The translations under genes were made by a program, and so were the position numbers. Source: Blasia pusilla (Eukaryota; Marchantiophyta; Marchantiopsida; Blasiales). Taken from it: 64,000 nucleotides of DNA. The first letter of the stretch is position 1, and each line of letters opens with the position of its first letter. The stretch spans positions 40,548,001 through 40,612,000 of the forward strand of contig CM114272.1 in the NCBI GenBank assembly GCA_050084515.1, read 5' to 3'. The notes under the pieces were generated by a model. The model searched no databases. It was not told the origin of the DNA and saw nothing but the letters and a program-made list of their open reading frames with translations. This document shows positions 35,560 to 47,941 of this stretch, in pieces.

Positions 35560-36650
35560 AGAGAGCGCATTGTGCGATATGCCCATGAGGAGTTGGGACA
35601 TTTTGGGGTAAAGCGTACGTATAGCTTACTCCTTGGCCAGTATTGGTGGCGTGGCATGCATACTCAGGTGCAGCAGTTGGTGTCACGTTGTATGGTTTGT
35701 GACCGGGTGAGGGCATCATTTAATGCCCCTACACCACAATTACACCCCTTGCCTATTATGGGGTTGGGTTACCTTTGGAGTGTGGACTTTGCGGGACCGT
35801 TACCGTTGACTGTACGACATCATCGATATGTGTTGGTGATGGTGGAGCACTTCTCCAAGTGGATTGAGTTGGTGGCATTACCGGACAAGGCGAGTGAGGG
35901 AACGGCGTATGCGTTTCTGGATAGAGTGCTTAGTCATTTTGGTGCACTAGCTGAAGTGCTGACCGACCAGAGTCTGAGTTTGGGGTGAGTTTGGTCTTGT
36001 GTGACAAGGCGTTGATTGATCATCGGACCACGTCTCGAGATCATCCGAGGCGGATGGTTTGGCTGGCGTGTGGTTGAGGGCGGTGAAGAGGGCATTGCGC
36101 AAGTATGGCCTCTGAAGGGCATCTTGGAGACTGGGATATTCAGTTGCCATGGTTAGCCATGGGGTATAGGTTCAGTCGCCAAGCATCCTTGGCTTCCTTC
36201 TCACCTTATTTTCTGTTATACGGCCGAGATCCAGACTTGCCAGCAGCAATTCGTCGGGAGTCTAGTGAGGTGGTGAACCTTGATGACCCATAAATGTGGA
36301 TGAGGATGTGTTCTCAGCGAGCGGAGCTCTTTCGGAGAGTTATGCCAACAGCCTTTGAGAATCTTGCCATTGCTCAACACAGGGATACGTTGCGGTATGC
36401 AACCATTCGTGGTGGAGGTTATCGACCATCGATTCGTAGGTTCCATGTGGGGGACTATGTCTATTTGCAGCAGATTGCCCCGACAACGTTGGATGACGGG
36501 CAGCCGCACTATTTTACGAGTGCGCGAGGTGTTAGCTTTGGAGTTCTCATGTTGGAGGGTCGTGATGGAGTTGTTTGGAAGGACCATGTGCGTAATTGTG
36601 CGCCATGTCATCTTCCAAATGTGGATATCTTGTTGACCCAAGCTTAGCCA
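35560..36650 (+). pseudogene. Integrase of copy 2
   Basis: ELGHFGVKRTYSLLLGQYWW and CMVCDRVRASF give the HHCC zinc domain. WSVDFAGPLPL and AEVLTDQ give the first two catalytic aspartates. After a frameshift near 35985, HLGDWDIQLPWLAMGYRFSR and YGRDPDLPAA follow, then FHVGDYVYLQQIAPTTL and GRDGVVWKDHVRNCAPCH of the C-terminal domain. It is a standard gypsy DDE integrase. Confidence 0.88.
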
Positions 36651-36969
36651 TGATACGTGCTAGCTTGAGGTGCATGTTGTGTGGGTCCGTCGTAACGCGG
36701 CCCCGGTATGTTGGTGTGTGATCGGTGTTCTAGGGGTTGGCACATGATGTGTTTGACTCACGTTTGGATGTTGTTCCTCTTTGGAAGGTGGGTTTGTCCT
36801 CGATGTACTTAGGAGAGGTAGATGACTTGATCTTTGCATGATATGGATTACAGATGTGCGACTAACGATGGGGCAACCTAGCACCCGGCCTTCTGATTCG
36901 GGCACCCAAGAAGGTGTATAGCATGTAGTAGATGTATAGGGCTACGGGAGTTAGAGGACCTAACTTGAT

Positions 36970-37085
36970 TAGGGGGCGAGTTGTGGTACACTTGTGTTTG
37001 TGGATACTCTCGTCTATGTTATGTATGTATGTGAGTATGGTATGTCAGCAATGTATGTTGTATGACGATGTGGATTCGCACGACA
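36970..37085 (+). repeat. Polypurine tract and terminal block A of copy 2
   Basis: TTAGGGGGCGAG (about 36969-36980) precedes block A, which starts TGTGGTACAC at 36982. It ends with ATGTGGATTCGCACGACA at 37085. Block A of copy 3 has the same frame of words (TGTGGGGTCC to GTGTATGCGCACGACA). Nothing resembling B follows. Confidence 0.75.
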
Positions 37086-37267
37086 AGGGACAGGGAGGAA
37101 CACTTATCCGGAGACACAACTTTTCTATTTGGTATTAATGAGAAAAATAATACCTAGCACGGATGCTAACATCCTACCGTTCAAAATTCGCATCCTAAGG
37201 TCAAGAAAGTTGCAGAGTAACTTGCATTCTACAAGCTCTACAGTTGGAGTCGACTTCTTGTAGGGGT

Positions 37268-38175
37268 CGTAAAGACTACATCTACTTGTGTATTTCTAAG
37301 CATAGTGGCTCTATATGACCTAGAGTTGGAGCAGCTTGATGTTACAATTGCCTTCTATTGTGTGGAGAGCCCGAGCAGGAGATGTACATGCAACAACCAA
37401 AGAGATTTGAAGTAGAGGGGAAGGAGAACTTTGTATGTAGACAAAAGAAGTCCTTGCACGAATTGAAGCAAAGTATGAGGCAATGATATAAGAGTTTTGA
37501 TACATTTATAACATACGTGGATAAACTTGTAGGGAGTATGACTGTTGTGTGTATCTAAAGAAGATAGATAGAGTTGTTTATTTTTGTTACATTGTCTTGG
37601 TGTTAGATGATATGCTCATCATGAAGTTCAAAATGAGCAAGGAGTTCAACATGAAGGACTTGGGTTCTTCAAAGGGCACTCTTGGGATAGATATTCATAG
37701 AGATAGGAAGAGTAGATGGCTCTGGATGTTCTAAAGGAAGTACCTTGAGAAGGTTCTTGTATATTTGGGTACGGAGAATGTCAAATTTATGAGTAATCCT
37801 TCAGGTGGTCATTTAAGACTTTGTCCGGTTGATAGCCCAATTCTTGAATATGAAAGGAGAGCAATGTTAGAGGTTCCTTATGAGAGTGCGTTGGTCGGAA
37901 GTTTGATATACGCAATGACATACTCGACGAGATATCTTGAATGCTATGATTGCGGTTATCAAACCGAGAGAAGCGACATTGGGAAGTAACGAAGTGTACT
38001 CTCCGCAAGTTAAAGGGGACAATGGATATGAAAATTTTCTGTCGGAGGAATGGATTGAGTTGGGGCTTTGGTTGGTTGGATGGATTCTTATTCTGCAGGA
38101 CATTCAAACAAAAGGAGGTCCACCATAGATTTTCGTGTTCTCGTCGATGGGCGGATGAGCTAGTTGGAAACCCAT
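37268..38175 (+). pseudogene. Ty1/copia reverse transcriptase and RNase H, right part of the split element
   Basis: LELEQLDVTIAFY near 37330 and EMYMQQPKRFEVEGKENFVC after it are copia reverse-transcriptase landmarks. They are followed by FNMKDLGSSKGTLGIDIHRD near 37650 and, from 37880, SALVGSLIYAM. RHWEVTKCTLRKLKGTMD near 37975 begins the RNase H part. The catalytic YVDD equivalent is degraded to LVLDDMLI. It continues the copia reading that stopped at about 27705. Confidence 0.82.
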
Positions 38176-39070
38176 ACTAGTGGCTTATGTAACACGATTT
38201 GAGTGGCATCTGCGTGGATTTCCTTGTATCAAAACCAATTTAGGTGATGCCATGCATTATGGGACTGCTGGTGAGAGACCAGACTAGCAGGAATCAATGG
38301 CGGGCGAGCTAGTGGCTAGTATGCAGATACCTCAAAAGAATGGAAGATGAACCCTTTCTCTAGTCCACAAGAACCCACAAAGGAACGGTAGATCAAGCGT
38401 GGATCACTTAGCGGGATGGGTAAATAAAACATCTCTCAAGAATTGAAATTTTGGGGTTAGAGGGGCGAGTGATGGAGATGGCGACCATGGACGACGAAGG
38501 ATTTGGCCGCTATCTTTGGGGGTTCTTAAGCTGGAAAGTGAGACCACCTCTGCCCTGAACTCGCTCCTGAACCCGAGATCGAAGAGCTTTCCTAATGGAT
38601 GAGAGGATGAATTAGGGGCAAGGGGTAGCCACTGCACACTACTGGAATTGACATGAGATCTCGCATCGAGGTCGCCTCTATCGTATTACGGTCCGTAACA
38701 TTACATTCCGGAAGCAGTGAATCAGAAACTGCGAAATGTCGATCGGTACAAGGTGGTTGGATTGGAGACCGTAATTGCAAGATTTCCATTGAAACAAGTC
38801 TTCCATACGACTTTCCATCTGTAGCCCAGTTACAGAGAAAATGAAGTTACTAACATGATTGGCAGGCATGAGGAGGATCCGTTACAATGGGAGGAAGGGC
38901 AAGAGTGCTCTGCATCCAATAGAGAACTGCATTCGTCACCAATGAGCGTCTACTGAATTTTCGATTACGCCATTTCGGAGAAGATGGTATGCACGAAGTC
39001 GTCTGGCGCACTACTGGATGCTATTCATCAAGGCTGACAGAAAAAGCCCCACAAATACACAAGTGCAGCT
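38176..39070. other. Region between copia relic and RBL; possible RBL 3' UTR
   Basis: No protein family is recognised. Short frames at 38404-38870 on both strands lack motifs. A 13-bp palindrome TTACGGTCCGTAA lies near 38684-38697. The part nearest 39070 is probably the 3' untranslated region of the RBL gene. I see no canonical AATAAA on the minus strand. Confidence 0.4.
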
Positions 39071-42000
39071 CTATGCGAAATCCCCGTCTGCGTCGATGTT
39101 TGGGTTTCCGGACAAGGCCTTGGTTGTCAAGGACGCCACCTTCACCTTCTTCTTGACGGCTTTCTTTGGCCGTGGCGGTAACTCCTATTACAAACACGGC
39201 ATAAGCATACGTTACCTCACAATTTGCGAAGACAATAATGCAGCCGACACACATCGCACCAACTGCACTAGAACGATGACGGGCATAGCTCGGACAATGA
39301 GATTGTCATTCAGAGCGTTCTATCGATCCTCGAGTTCGAAATGAGGTCCTCAACGAATACCTGGACAACGAAAGAGCATACAAACCTCGTCATCGTCGAA
39401 GTTCCCAGCTTCCTCGTCATCATGTCTGGTCGTAGACTTGACTTTCGGAGCCTTGAAGATGGGAGACTCCCTCACTCTGGATGCTTTTGGCGATTCTTCC
39501 ATGGGACCTCTATGGGTTGAAACCGCTGTCGCACTCACGGGTGCTTTCTCAGCCGATCCTCTATCAGTCGACGTATCTCTGCCAAAGCCGTGCCTTCCTT
39601 CAGCTTTGGAAGACTTGGGAGTTGTGGAGATACGACCTTGACCTTTCTGAGCAGACTTGCGACCCTTCTCCGCCTGGAGTTCGGCGGCCTTTTCAGAAAG
39701 TTTCCGCTTTCGTTTGGTTCGACCGTTAGGTCCCACCTCATCCTCTGCACGGGGGGGGAGACACAACAGCGGTAATGGATCATCGACGGAGGGAATGCTT
39801 CCAAATTCTTCAGAGTCCCACTTGCACGAACCGAAAGCGTGGACACTTAGCTTGCATCCACAGTCAGCTTCCACGCGATTCATGCGAAGGACTCTTGAGA
39901 GTGAGAATTCACTGACCTGCTGGAGAATCCACGGATGGAGAAGGATTTAATTCCATCTGCCTTGAATTGGGTCCTCGATCAGACACCGGTGACCCGTCTG
40001 TTTCAGTAGCGCTGCTACTTGAAGGTTTGGGGAGAGTCGCTACTTGTTCATGGGAAGAAGTCTCAGGGAGCTCATCGCGCAAGGGGACCGTAGGTAGGAA
40101 GTACAACCCATCTTCAGAGTCGTCGGACTCGCTGAACGCGTTGATTTTCTCCATCGTCATGATATCCACCTCCTCATCTTCCTCAACTCGAACCGGCTTC
40201 ACCTGCACCACAACTTCATCAATTCTCCGATTCCCACGACGTACGATTTGTAAATGTAAAGAGGGATCATTCAGTTTGGAGTTTGGATGCTGTCCCCACG
40301 CTTTCCGAAGTTGCAGCGCATGCTGGACGAGTAGTATTGGTGCCACAGCGCAGGGTAGAAGTTATCAAGCATTTCTGCGGTGAAAGATTTCATAAGGAGG
40401 CCAGCAGTGCATGAGGAATTCTGTACATAAGCTCAAGCGAAAATTTTGTACTATACAGCGAAGGGGACAAACCTTGTCCGCATCCGGGACGATATCGAAT
40501 TCATCTTCCCTCTCCTCGTACTCCTCGTTCTCTTCCAGCTCTTTAAAATCTGGAGCGAATGCACTCCAATTCTCAGTGTAATCCTTTGCCCACAAATATA
40601 CGACCCCGGACATGGAAACAGACGCGACGACTGGTCGTGTCGGATGCCACGCAAGGTCGGATAGGCCCTCTTTGGGACCTTCCAGTATACGTGCGAGCTG
40701 TCCAAAATTCCGATTCCAAATGTGAATCTTATGCTCTCCTTTATTGGCTGACGCTCCCATCAACCACTCGCCGTCCCCACTGAAGCAAGCCGCCTTCCAG
40801 TGCATCCTATTCACAGCATCTTGGAAATCCTTCGTCCAACGGAGGCACTGAATAGCCTTGGACTTCGGACCCTCATCCTTATCTCCATTTGCAGATGAAT
40901 CCACAGCTTCAGCAAGAGTTGCAGCTGCCCTCTCTCTTGGCAGCAGGTTTTCGAACACTCGGATAATTCTGTCATTTGAGTTAGTCAAGAGATACTTCCC
41001 ATCTCGACTGAAAACAATGTGCCGTATTGCAGCGCCGCCCGGCACCGCCACTACCGCCCTCACATAGAGGGTCAACGGATCAATGACAAGTATCTCGCCT
41101 TTGGAGTTGCCCACATAAATCAGATCGCCCTTCTTGTTGAAACTGGCAGTGGAAGGTGAGTAGGCCGAACTTGTGTCTCCATGCTTTCCACGGGCATTAG
41201 GGGGACCGTCCTCTCCATGACCAGGAGGAACAACAACAGGTAGCGTTTGAGTTGAATTGATTTCAAAATCCACGAGAATTGGGGCACCACTTAGGGGACA
41301 AGCCAGGCACAACGTGGGCAGGACTGTTCCTGGATCCAAACGGCAATGGAGGGCTGTTTGCTGCAAACACACAGCCGAGATTTTCGTGCCTTTCGCCACA
41401 TCCCAAAGTGCGACCGATTTGTCAGTTGAAGCAGCCAGTAGTCGACGCCCACACTTGGACCAGCTCACACTTGTCACCGACCCATTGCAACCCGGATCCC
41501 GTAATTCCTTCGCAACTCCACGCGTATCAAAGTCCCAAATCACGCACGACCCATCTGTGCACCCAGCTGTTTCCAAAGAGCAACATTGTTTCCATCAAGA
41601 ACTTACTGACAACCAAACGCAACCTTTCTTCGTACAAGTCCATGTCTTGTTGCTTCTCCGACCCACTCGGACCAATTGCCTCACTACTTCTCTTCGCCTT
41701 CCACAACCTTTTCTGGAACACGGCTATCCTTCATAGACGACGATAAGCAAAGTGGTAACCCTAACAACAAAGTCCTGAATACATTTTCAGTGCACAAAGA
41801 TTCCCGATTCTATTCGCTGTGAATTCACCCTCCCAACGTGACAAGCCTTAACTGTGGCGTGTTTGCGATCCCCACTTTGCATTGCACGTTTTGCGTCGGC
41901 AAGAGCTGGAAGTAATAACACAAGTCTTGGTCGCGTAGAAACGCGACCAAGACTTGTGCACACATTGACAAGCCCAAGAATCTACAAACAGGTTGAAAAT

Positions 42001-43065
42001 ATCATGTGGACGGTCCCAATTCATGACGTTGCCCAGCTCACAAGTTCGGATGTCACAGGCAATAGGAGGCAATGAAGCTATCCACGCTATAATTGGAACA
42101 GACCGTAGGCTCAGGAATTTTCTAAGTTCGCACGTAAACTATCTTCCTACCGTCAGATGCATATGTACGTCAAGGAAATGTGCCAATGTCTGCGGTGGAG
42201 GTGGGCATTGGTCACCTCAGACGGGGCCTGTATAAGCTGGAAAATGGATTTCCAACAAACGGACTTAGCGGCTTCTCTCACAAAATCGGCCAAGAGATTC
42301 GTAAGATCAGGATATACAAATGGACCAACATTTTACAGATTCGTTTTTCTAAACCCACGGAGATTCGCCTACCAACTCCACAAGTAAGCGCCCTGAGTCT
42401 TTTCCAGTTCTTCATGAAAGTGAGTAAGAATCGCGAGGTACAGTACCTGCAAGTAGTGTTCCTCGTCGATTGAAAGCTATACATTTTGTGCTACCATGCT
42501 CCAGATACTCTTCAATTACCTCAGGAAAGTCGTTTTGAAATGGGTCTGCTAACAAGAACACCAACCATTAGGGTTAGGGCTGGACCTGGGTCTATAGTCC
42601 ATTCCATATTCGTTCATAGGGGCTCGCACACTCGCTGGAGAACTGCATGCCCTCGCAAATACGGAATACTACGAAACTGTTCCACTACTTCGAGATCACA
42701 AGTAAACTCTGCTGCCTGAACCCATATTGCAAAGATGCAGAGGTAAGATGCAGGATAATGTTCCAAAGTGACATTATCCCCCGCGAATAGGAACATCTGA
42801 AATTCAAAAAACTGCTCAAATTTCAAAACAAAGAAATATACCCGCCCTAAAAACAGGTTAGAGTTCAAGTAGAATTGACGTCGCTCCAGGAAAACATTAC
42901 GACGAGAAGCTCTTCATTACCAAAGACGCGAGACTAGCTTGCTGGCTCGCAGAAGGGGAAGCACAAGACACTGCATAGAACTTTCAATGGCAAGAGAGAA
43001 AGGCCAACTTAGAAATCTCAAAACATATGGAGAGTGGTTGGCGTACCAAGCAGGAGGAGATTCAT
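39071..43065 (-). CDS. RBL: RbBP5/SWD1-like WD40 subunit of COMPASS H3K4 methyltransferase complexes
   Basis: Six coding exons can be joined with canonical GT-AG introns and consistent phases: 43065-43047, 42545-42447, 41566-40473, 40202-39917, 39744-39386, 39181-39071, giving 655 codons. The start reads MNLLLLDPFQNDFPEVIEEY. The WD40 propeller then carries CTDGSCVIWDFDTRG, SVSWSKCGRRLLAASTDKSV, GNSKGEILVIDP, NDRIIRVFENLLP and LAWHPTRPVVASVSMSGVVY. After the propeller comes ENWSAFAPDFKELEENEEYE with an acidic EEREDEFDI box, equivalent to the segment by which RbBP5 contacts ASH2L and the SET subunit. The C-terminal third has EEDEEVDIMTMEK, a KRKRK nuclear-localisation-like cluster near residue 512 and a basic tail. 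The protein is a scaffold in nuclear MLL/COMPASS-like complexes and is not itself catalytic. All splice sites and phases fit, so the gene is probably functional. The symbol follows the Arabidopsis orthologue. Confidence 0.94.
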
Positions 43066-43660
43066 GGCGTCATGTACAAACTGCCTACAAGCGAGAAAAG
43101 CGAGCTCGCCATAACGTGACAAGCTGCAAGTCACAACCCAACGCCCGACCAACGTTAACAGTACTCCTCTCCCCGTTCGATACAATCCAACTATCTACAG
43201 ACAACTCGCCCCAACCGACCAGCGATCGCAAGCAAGAACTCCCCAGAAGACGTAACGAGAGCCACAACAACCCCTTCTTAATCGGGCGGCTCGCACAAAC
43301 CTCAGATTGGCAACATGCCAGTTTCCTCAGTACAAGAAGTTCACAAAACCTATTGCTCTCCCACCACTACCCCGAGAATCATATGACCACCACAAACCCC
43401 AAAATCAAGTACACCGCACCGCTCTTCATCCACTCACCTCACAAAGCTCAGTGCGCCCGGACTTCGCTCGACACGCTGGGAGTTGCAAAAGAGCCAGCTC
43501 TCAATTAAGGGCAGCAGCGGATACGCGATAGTGCACAGATCACACTAGAGAGCAATGACGAATCGAGAATTTCAGTTCCTCTCTCTTCTCTTGAATTTTC
43601 CATGGCCCGCGAAAGCTCTCTACCGCCGTCTGTCTCGCGTATATTTTTCTCTCGTGTTCA
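43066..43660 (-). promoter_or_regulatory. RBL 5' leader with an intron, a tiny uORF and probable promoter
   Basis: A donor (GAG, then GTGAGT) at 43438/43437 and an acceptor (CGCTTGTAG, then GCAG) at 43085/43084 suggest a 5' UTR intron of about 353 bp. In the short exon part before the start, an upstream ATG at 43073-43071 opens a three-codon frame whose TGA overlaps the main ATG (43065). An A/T-rich word AAAATATACG near 43640 is a weak TATA candidate. The region is richer in CpG than its surroundings. All of this is inferred from sequence only. Confidence 0.55.
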
Positions 43661-44102
43661 TGAAGTTGCCTCAATGGCCTCACTTGCGTGCTTTGGTTTG
43701 GGAACTACCGTCTACTCTCCCTCACGAAGGACGGATCCGTTCGTCTACTCTCCAGGGATGGACGGATAGCCGGAAGGAGAGAGAGACAAAGTTGTGTATC
43801 CGTAGATCCCTTTCGGTAGAAGCTTAGTGAGGTTATTTCAATTTTTTCCATTTATAAGTCGTAAAATAGGAACCTCCTCAAATTGCAAACTAAGAAGATA
43901 AAAGTGTTATGCATCTTGGGTTTCATGGATCAATCATCTTATTAGTTTAAATCACAAGTTTATATTACTTGCCATAATTAAAATTTTAAATTTTTAAATA
44001 TGATTTTATATCTAAGTCATCTTATTGGTTTATTTTATAATAAAGTGGATATATTGGTATTGGTTCAAAAAGGGAACGATCTCGTGGGTTGAAAATGTCA
44101 AG
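43661..44102. other. No recognised gene
   Basis: A/T-rich from about 43830 on. A plus-strand frame at 43555-43827 lies opposite the RBL promoter and has no recognisable domain. Confidence 0.5.
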
Positions 44103-45416
44103 TGTCTCGACCATACACATTGCTACAAAATGTACATCGTTGTCACTAATATACACACAAGATACCACGTTAACTCATGGCATCTAGACATCGAAAGGAT
44201 CGAGTACCAAAATATCTCCAATCATCTCCCTAGTTGGTGGTTAAGTCCCTCTAATTCCAGATAACCATCTATCTTTTTCTACCATGACACATATCTCTAG
44301 GATCCTAAGAGCAAAAAGGTCAGGTGCTCATGTAGCCCTATCGTTAGGCATCTTCTTGTCATCCATTTCACAAACGCGAGTTTGAATCTATGACTACCTA
44401 GTCTCTACTCTATGTATATCTAGGGCACATCCATCGTCCTCGAGGAACACTAGTGAGAGGTGGCGTCAGACATGCCATATGTCATCCTCTCAAACACCCA
44501 TCGTAAACTAGCATAGTGGTTGCCCCACGGGTAGAACCACACAACATTCACCATAAGCTTGCAGGAACTATTGCTAAACTCATAGCAACTGTACCATCAA
44601 CGTTAGGAATGTGACATGGCGCATAGTTACGCACATGGTCCTTCCAAACCATACCATCGCGTCCCTCCAATAAGAGAACATCTGATGGTAATACATCACG
44701 CACTCTCAAGATGGTGCGCCCTACGGTTACATCAAATGTTGTAAGAGCCGTGTGTTGCAAGTAGACATAGTCTCCCTGATGGAACCTCTGGATTGTCGGT
44801 CAATAGCCACCTTCCCAAATAGTTGCATACCTCAAAGTATCTCGATGTTGCACAATCGTCAAGTTCTCAAATGTCATGGACATAACCCTCTAAAACAACT
44901 TAGCCCTCCAACAACATGCTCGCATCCACACATGAGGGTCATCGAGATTCTATATCTCACTCACATCACAACGAACGGTCGCAGGTAAGTCTGGCTCTTG
45001 GCCATTGAGCAACAAATACGATGAGAAAGACACTACAAATGTCTGCTTGCAAAATATATATCCTATCGCCAACCACGGAAAATATAGGTCCCAATCTCCT
45101 GGGTGACTCCTCCACAAGTCATACTTGCATCTTTGATAGCCTTGGGAAGAGCCAAAAGCCTCTTAATTAGCCCCAGAAATAGCCTCCAAACATAAACCTA
45201 CGAGCATTGATTACCATGTGATTGTTGACTTGGTCAATGGATCATCTGGCCACAAATAGCAAAGAAGGGAAATCACCATAAATAAAGTTTCCCAGGCTAT
45301 GGACATGTCGTCAACCTCATCTAACACCTCGTGAAAAATTTACACCCAAACCGCCCGTCGACCCTCTATATTGTCGACGCGGTAGAACTCTATCGGTCGG
45401 TAACTAAGATATGACA
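44103..45416 (-). mobile_element. Copy 6: internally deleted derivative, block B - integrase C-terminus - block A
   Basis: On the minus strand block B starts TGTCATATCTTAGTTAC at 45416 (a second TGTCAT starts at 45421). It follows copy 3 block B through GATAGAGTTCTACCGCGTC and GGCTCTTCCCAAGG to about 45148. It then switches directly to integrase C-terminal sequence (HPGDWDL, WLAIGYIF and EPDLPATVRCDVS in mixed frames, then LLLEGRDGMVWKDHVRN). After the polypurine-like CTAGGGAGAT comes block A, ending ATGGTCGAGACA at 44103. Everything from leader to the integrase core is missing. Both element ends are kept, but no target duplication is clear. Confidence 0.78.
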
Positions 45417-45474
45417 TGACAAATCACTTTGTGTAATATAAATGTTTGTTTTCGGTAAGTCTTAGATAAGATTT

Positions 45475-46492
45475 TGTGCGCCTACTCTCCTTGAACGTAA
45501 ATCATGAATGTTGCGAAAGCGTGCGTTCAGTAGGACACGCTCTCAATCCTGATCTACACCCAAACATGCACTCACGTTAGTCGGGTCTGGGTCAACCAGT
45601 CTTCTAACTTGCCGAGTTTTGAACTCGGCCTCTCATCAAGCTCACCCTTCCTGGTTTTGCGGATTACAACACAAGCAAGTCTTTGAAGACTTGGAAAAGA
45701 CTTTCAGGTCCGTTTAGGAACCTCAAAGGGCGTTTGAATGTCTGGAGGTTCCAACTGTCTAATGGACATCCAATGAGTCCCTAACCGCGAGTCACGGAAA
45801 TGAATTGCGCGTTGGAATCCAAGTGTGGCTTACGAAATCCACTCCTTTGGATCAGGTGTGGGTTTTGAGTTCCAACGCCAAACTCTTGTTCCATCCCGTG
45901 CCCTTGAGACGCCGTTTGGTGCTGAAAGTGGGGTTTGTGTTCCAAGAATCCTTGAAGACGCTCCCCCTTACTAGTACTTCTAGGGATCCTTGCCATTTCT
46001 CTAATTGTAGGGAAAGACAGTCGGGCCCCTCAAATTGGCCCTCAACCCAACTGCTCTCACAATCATTTTCAGCCAATATCTCAGTCTTTACTTATGCATT
46101 TTCTAAGATCTTTGGTGCGTTGGAACCGTCTCGGCATCAGCTTTCCAACTCTACCTTACTTGTCTCAAATTCATATCTAGAATAAAAATTATGGTCCAAA
46201 CACACTCAAAATTCCCAAACACTAGTCGTGTTCCAAAGCTAGTTCCCACCTCTTTGGCAACCAACCTTCCTGGACTCAACTCATCTCAAGACTTGGTTCA
46301 CGTTTGGTCTAGGTTTCTTGGTTGCAACCACAAATGCATGAAACGCACAACTCTATTCCGCGTTTCGTCTCTTGGACTTTTCCAACAGACCTCTCCAAAA
46401 GCCTCTCCAAAGCACGATCATTGTAGCGTGAGTCCACTAGTGTTCTGATGTTTCGCTTGGCGCCTATCTGGTGTTGTTTGGTTATGAGGGTC
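45475..46492. repeat. Dispersed non-coding repeat R1, copy b
   Basis: Homologue of 10345-11308, diverged by point changes and small gaps. It opens TGTGCGCCTACTCTCCTTGA and closes GGTTATGAGGGTCA. Frames at 45781-46185 on both strands are not shared between the copies in a way that suggests coding. Confidence 0.75.
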
Positions 46493-47941
46493 ATGATAGA
46501 AGATGCTAGATGTATTCATGCTCTAAATTAGCTCAACTAGTATGCTAAATCGTATCGAGAATTGGGTTTTATAATTCTTTAACACATTCATGATAATTTC
46601 TTGAATGGCAGTGACGTGTATCAATACACAATCATGATGAAGAAGGATATTCTTACCCAAACAAAGGTTGTAGGCGCTTTGATCAAAGACAAAGGAATAC
46701 CTTTCAATTTAAATTCCATAAAGCCAATTATTTGGGCTTATGGAATGAACTTTAGAGTATTGGTTGCATAGGAGGTATATATATAATCAGTCTAAATATA
46801 AAACTTGCATGGAAGGATAGAGGAATTCTAGGTGGGATGCAATAAATAGGGTGCAGTTTTGTTGCTAATAGCATGTACCTAGCGTTGCATCTATTGTGAA
46901 GAAAACTATCATTTTGATATTACCCAATTGATCATTTATCGACCCGATCTAAATTATGAAGTTCAAAGTCTTTCTGAGGATGTCCAAGCACTGGTGTTGA
47001 AAGGTCCAACCTCATCTAATAGTCACAACATGACATTTGTAAATTTTTTAGAGAGGTTATTTGGGTAGCTACTAGGGTTCATTTCAAAAAAAAAAAGTCT
47101 ATAATGTTACAAGTTTACAATAAGGTAGTGCAAATTGGGTTTGGGAAACATGCAACAAGTGTTTGTATAGCAAAGGCTGTAGTCTGCGCCCTAGAGTTTG
47201 AATATGTTGTCATGAACCAAGAGAAAAAAAATTGTGAGCTTAATGCAAGGGAGACCCAACAAATCATTAAGTTTGCAAAGCCCCCAAACAACAAGTTGTG
47301 GGAGGAGTGTATGTGGTGCACATCTGTTGCTTTCCCACATGTTCTTGTGATGACTTTGTCCAATGATCTTCGCATTTCGAACTCCACTTTGAAAATATTC
47401 CCCTTGGATGTGAAAGATTTCAAGGTCACCCCTCTTGACATCAAAGCAATGGAGCTTTATTAAAAGAGAGTGAATGTTATGATGCATTGTCTTTGGGGGA
47501 CTAGAAAGATCATTTTCCATTTATCAACATTGGTATTTTCGTCTCATGTACATAAAATCTTCCTAGAGCCTTGGATGAATATCGGGTTGGCCATTTAGAA
47601 ATCGGCCCCAGTAAAGAGGAGATAGTTGATGAGTAATTGTCTGATGGTAGAAAGATCTAATGGTGGGCGATTGCTAGTACGTCAACATAAAACCATTGCC
47701 TTCTCTACACTCCATAGGCCATCGGAGATGATTTTTTCAAAAGTGTCCCATGTATAGTAGTATGGGGGGAAAGAAAATTCTTACGAGAACTGTCTTAGAT
47801 ACTGTAGCCTCTTGTCCCTTCACAATCAAATGGATGCGTATGCTAGCAAGGTGGAAACTTTGATAAGGATGTAGATAGTCACTTTCCAGGCATATATGAG
47901 CAAGACCGAGTTGGCAACGGTAAAAATGATCGGGAAGAGGA
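46493..47941. other. Unassigned; includes an unrecognised 119-codon frame at 47104-47463 (plus)
   Basis: The frame at 47104-47463 encodes a protein with several cysteines and tryptophan-containing segments (NNKLWEECMWCTSVAFPH). It has no motif I know and is followed by stops. Upstream, 46590-46780 has another short open stretch (ALIKDKGIPFNLNSIKPIIW). Together they may be remnants of one decayed gene or transposon protein. No other feature is visible to the start of copy 3. Confidence 0.35.

Larger units (their letters stand above)
27771..37085 (+). mobile_element. Copy 2: 9.3 kb DNMT-carrying Ty3/gypsy element
   Basis: The order is block B, leader, gag, zinc knuckles with RG-rich tail, protease, connector, methyltransferase, reverse transcriptase, RNase H, integrase, polypurine tract, block A. 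It starts TGTCATGACC at 27771 and ends CGCACGACA at 37085. AGGG occurs on both outer sides (27767-27770 and 37086-37089), a likely 4-bp target duplication. There is no second B after A, so the element has no pair of complete LTRs. It lies within the split copia element, whose coding resumes at 37268. About 240 bp of unassigned sequence on the two sides may be an older insertion. Confidence 0.82.

Noticed and set aside
36660-37085. A second block B (complete 3' LTR) at the end of copy 2
   Set aside because: No TGTCATGACC-like sequence or B landmarks occur between the integrase end and the copia resumption at 37268.
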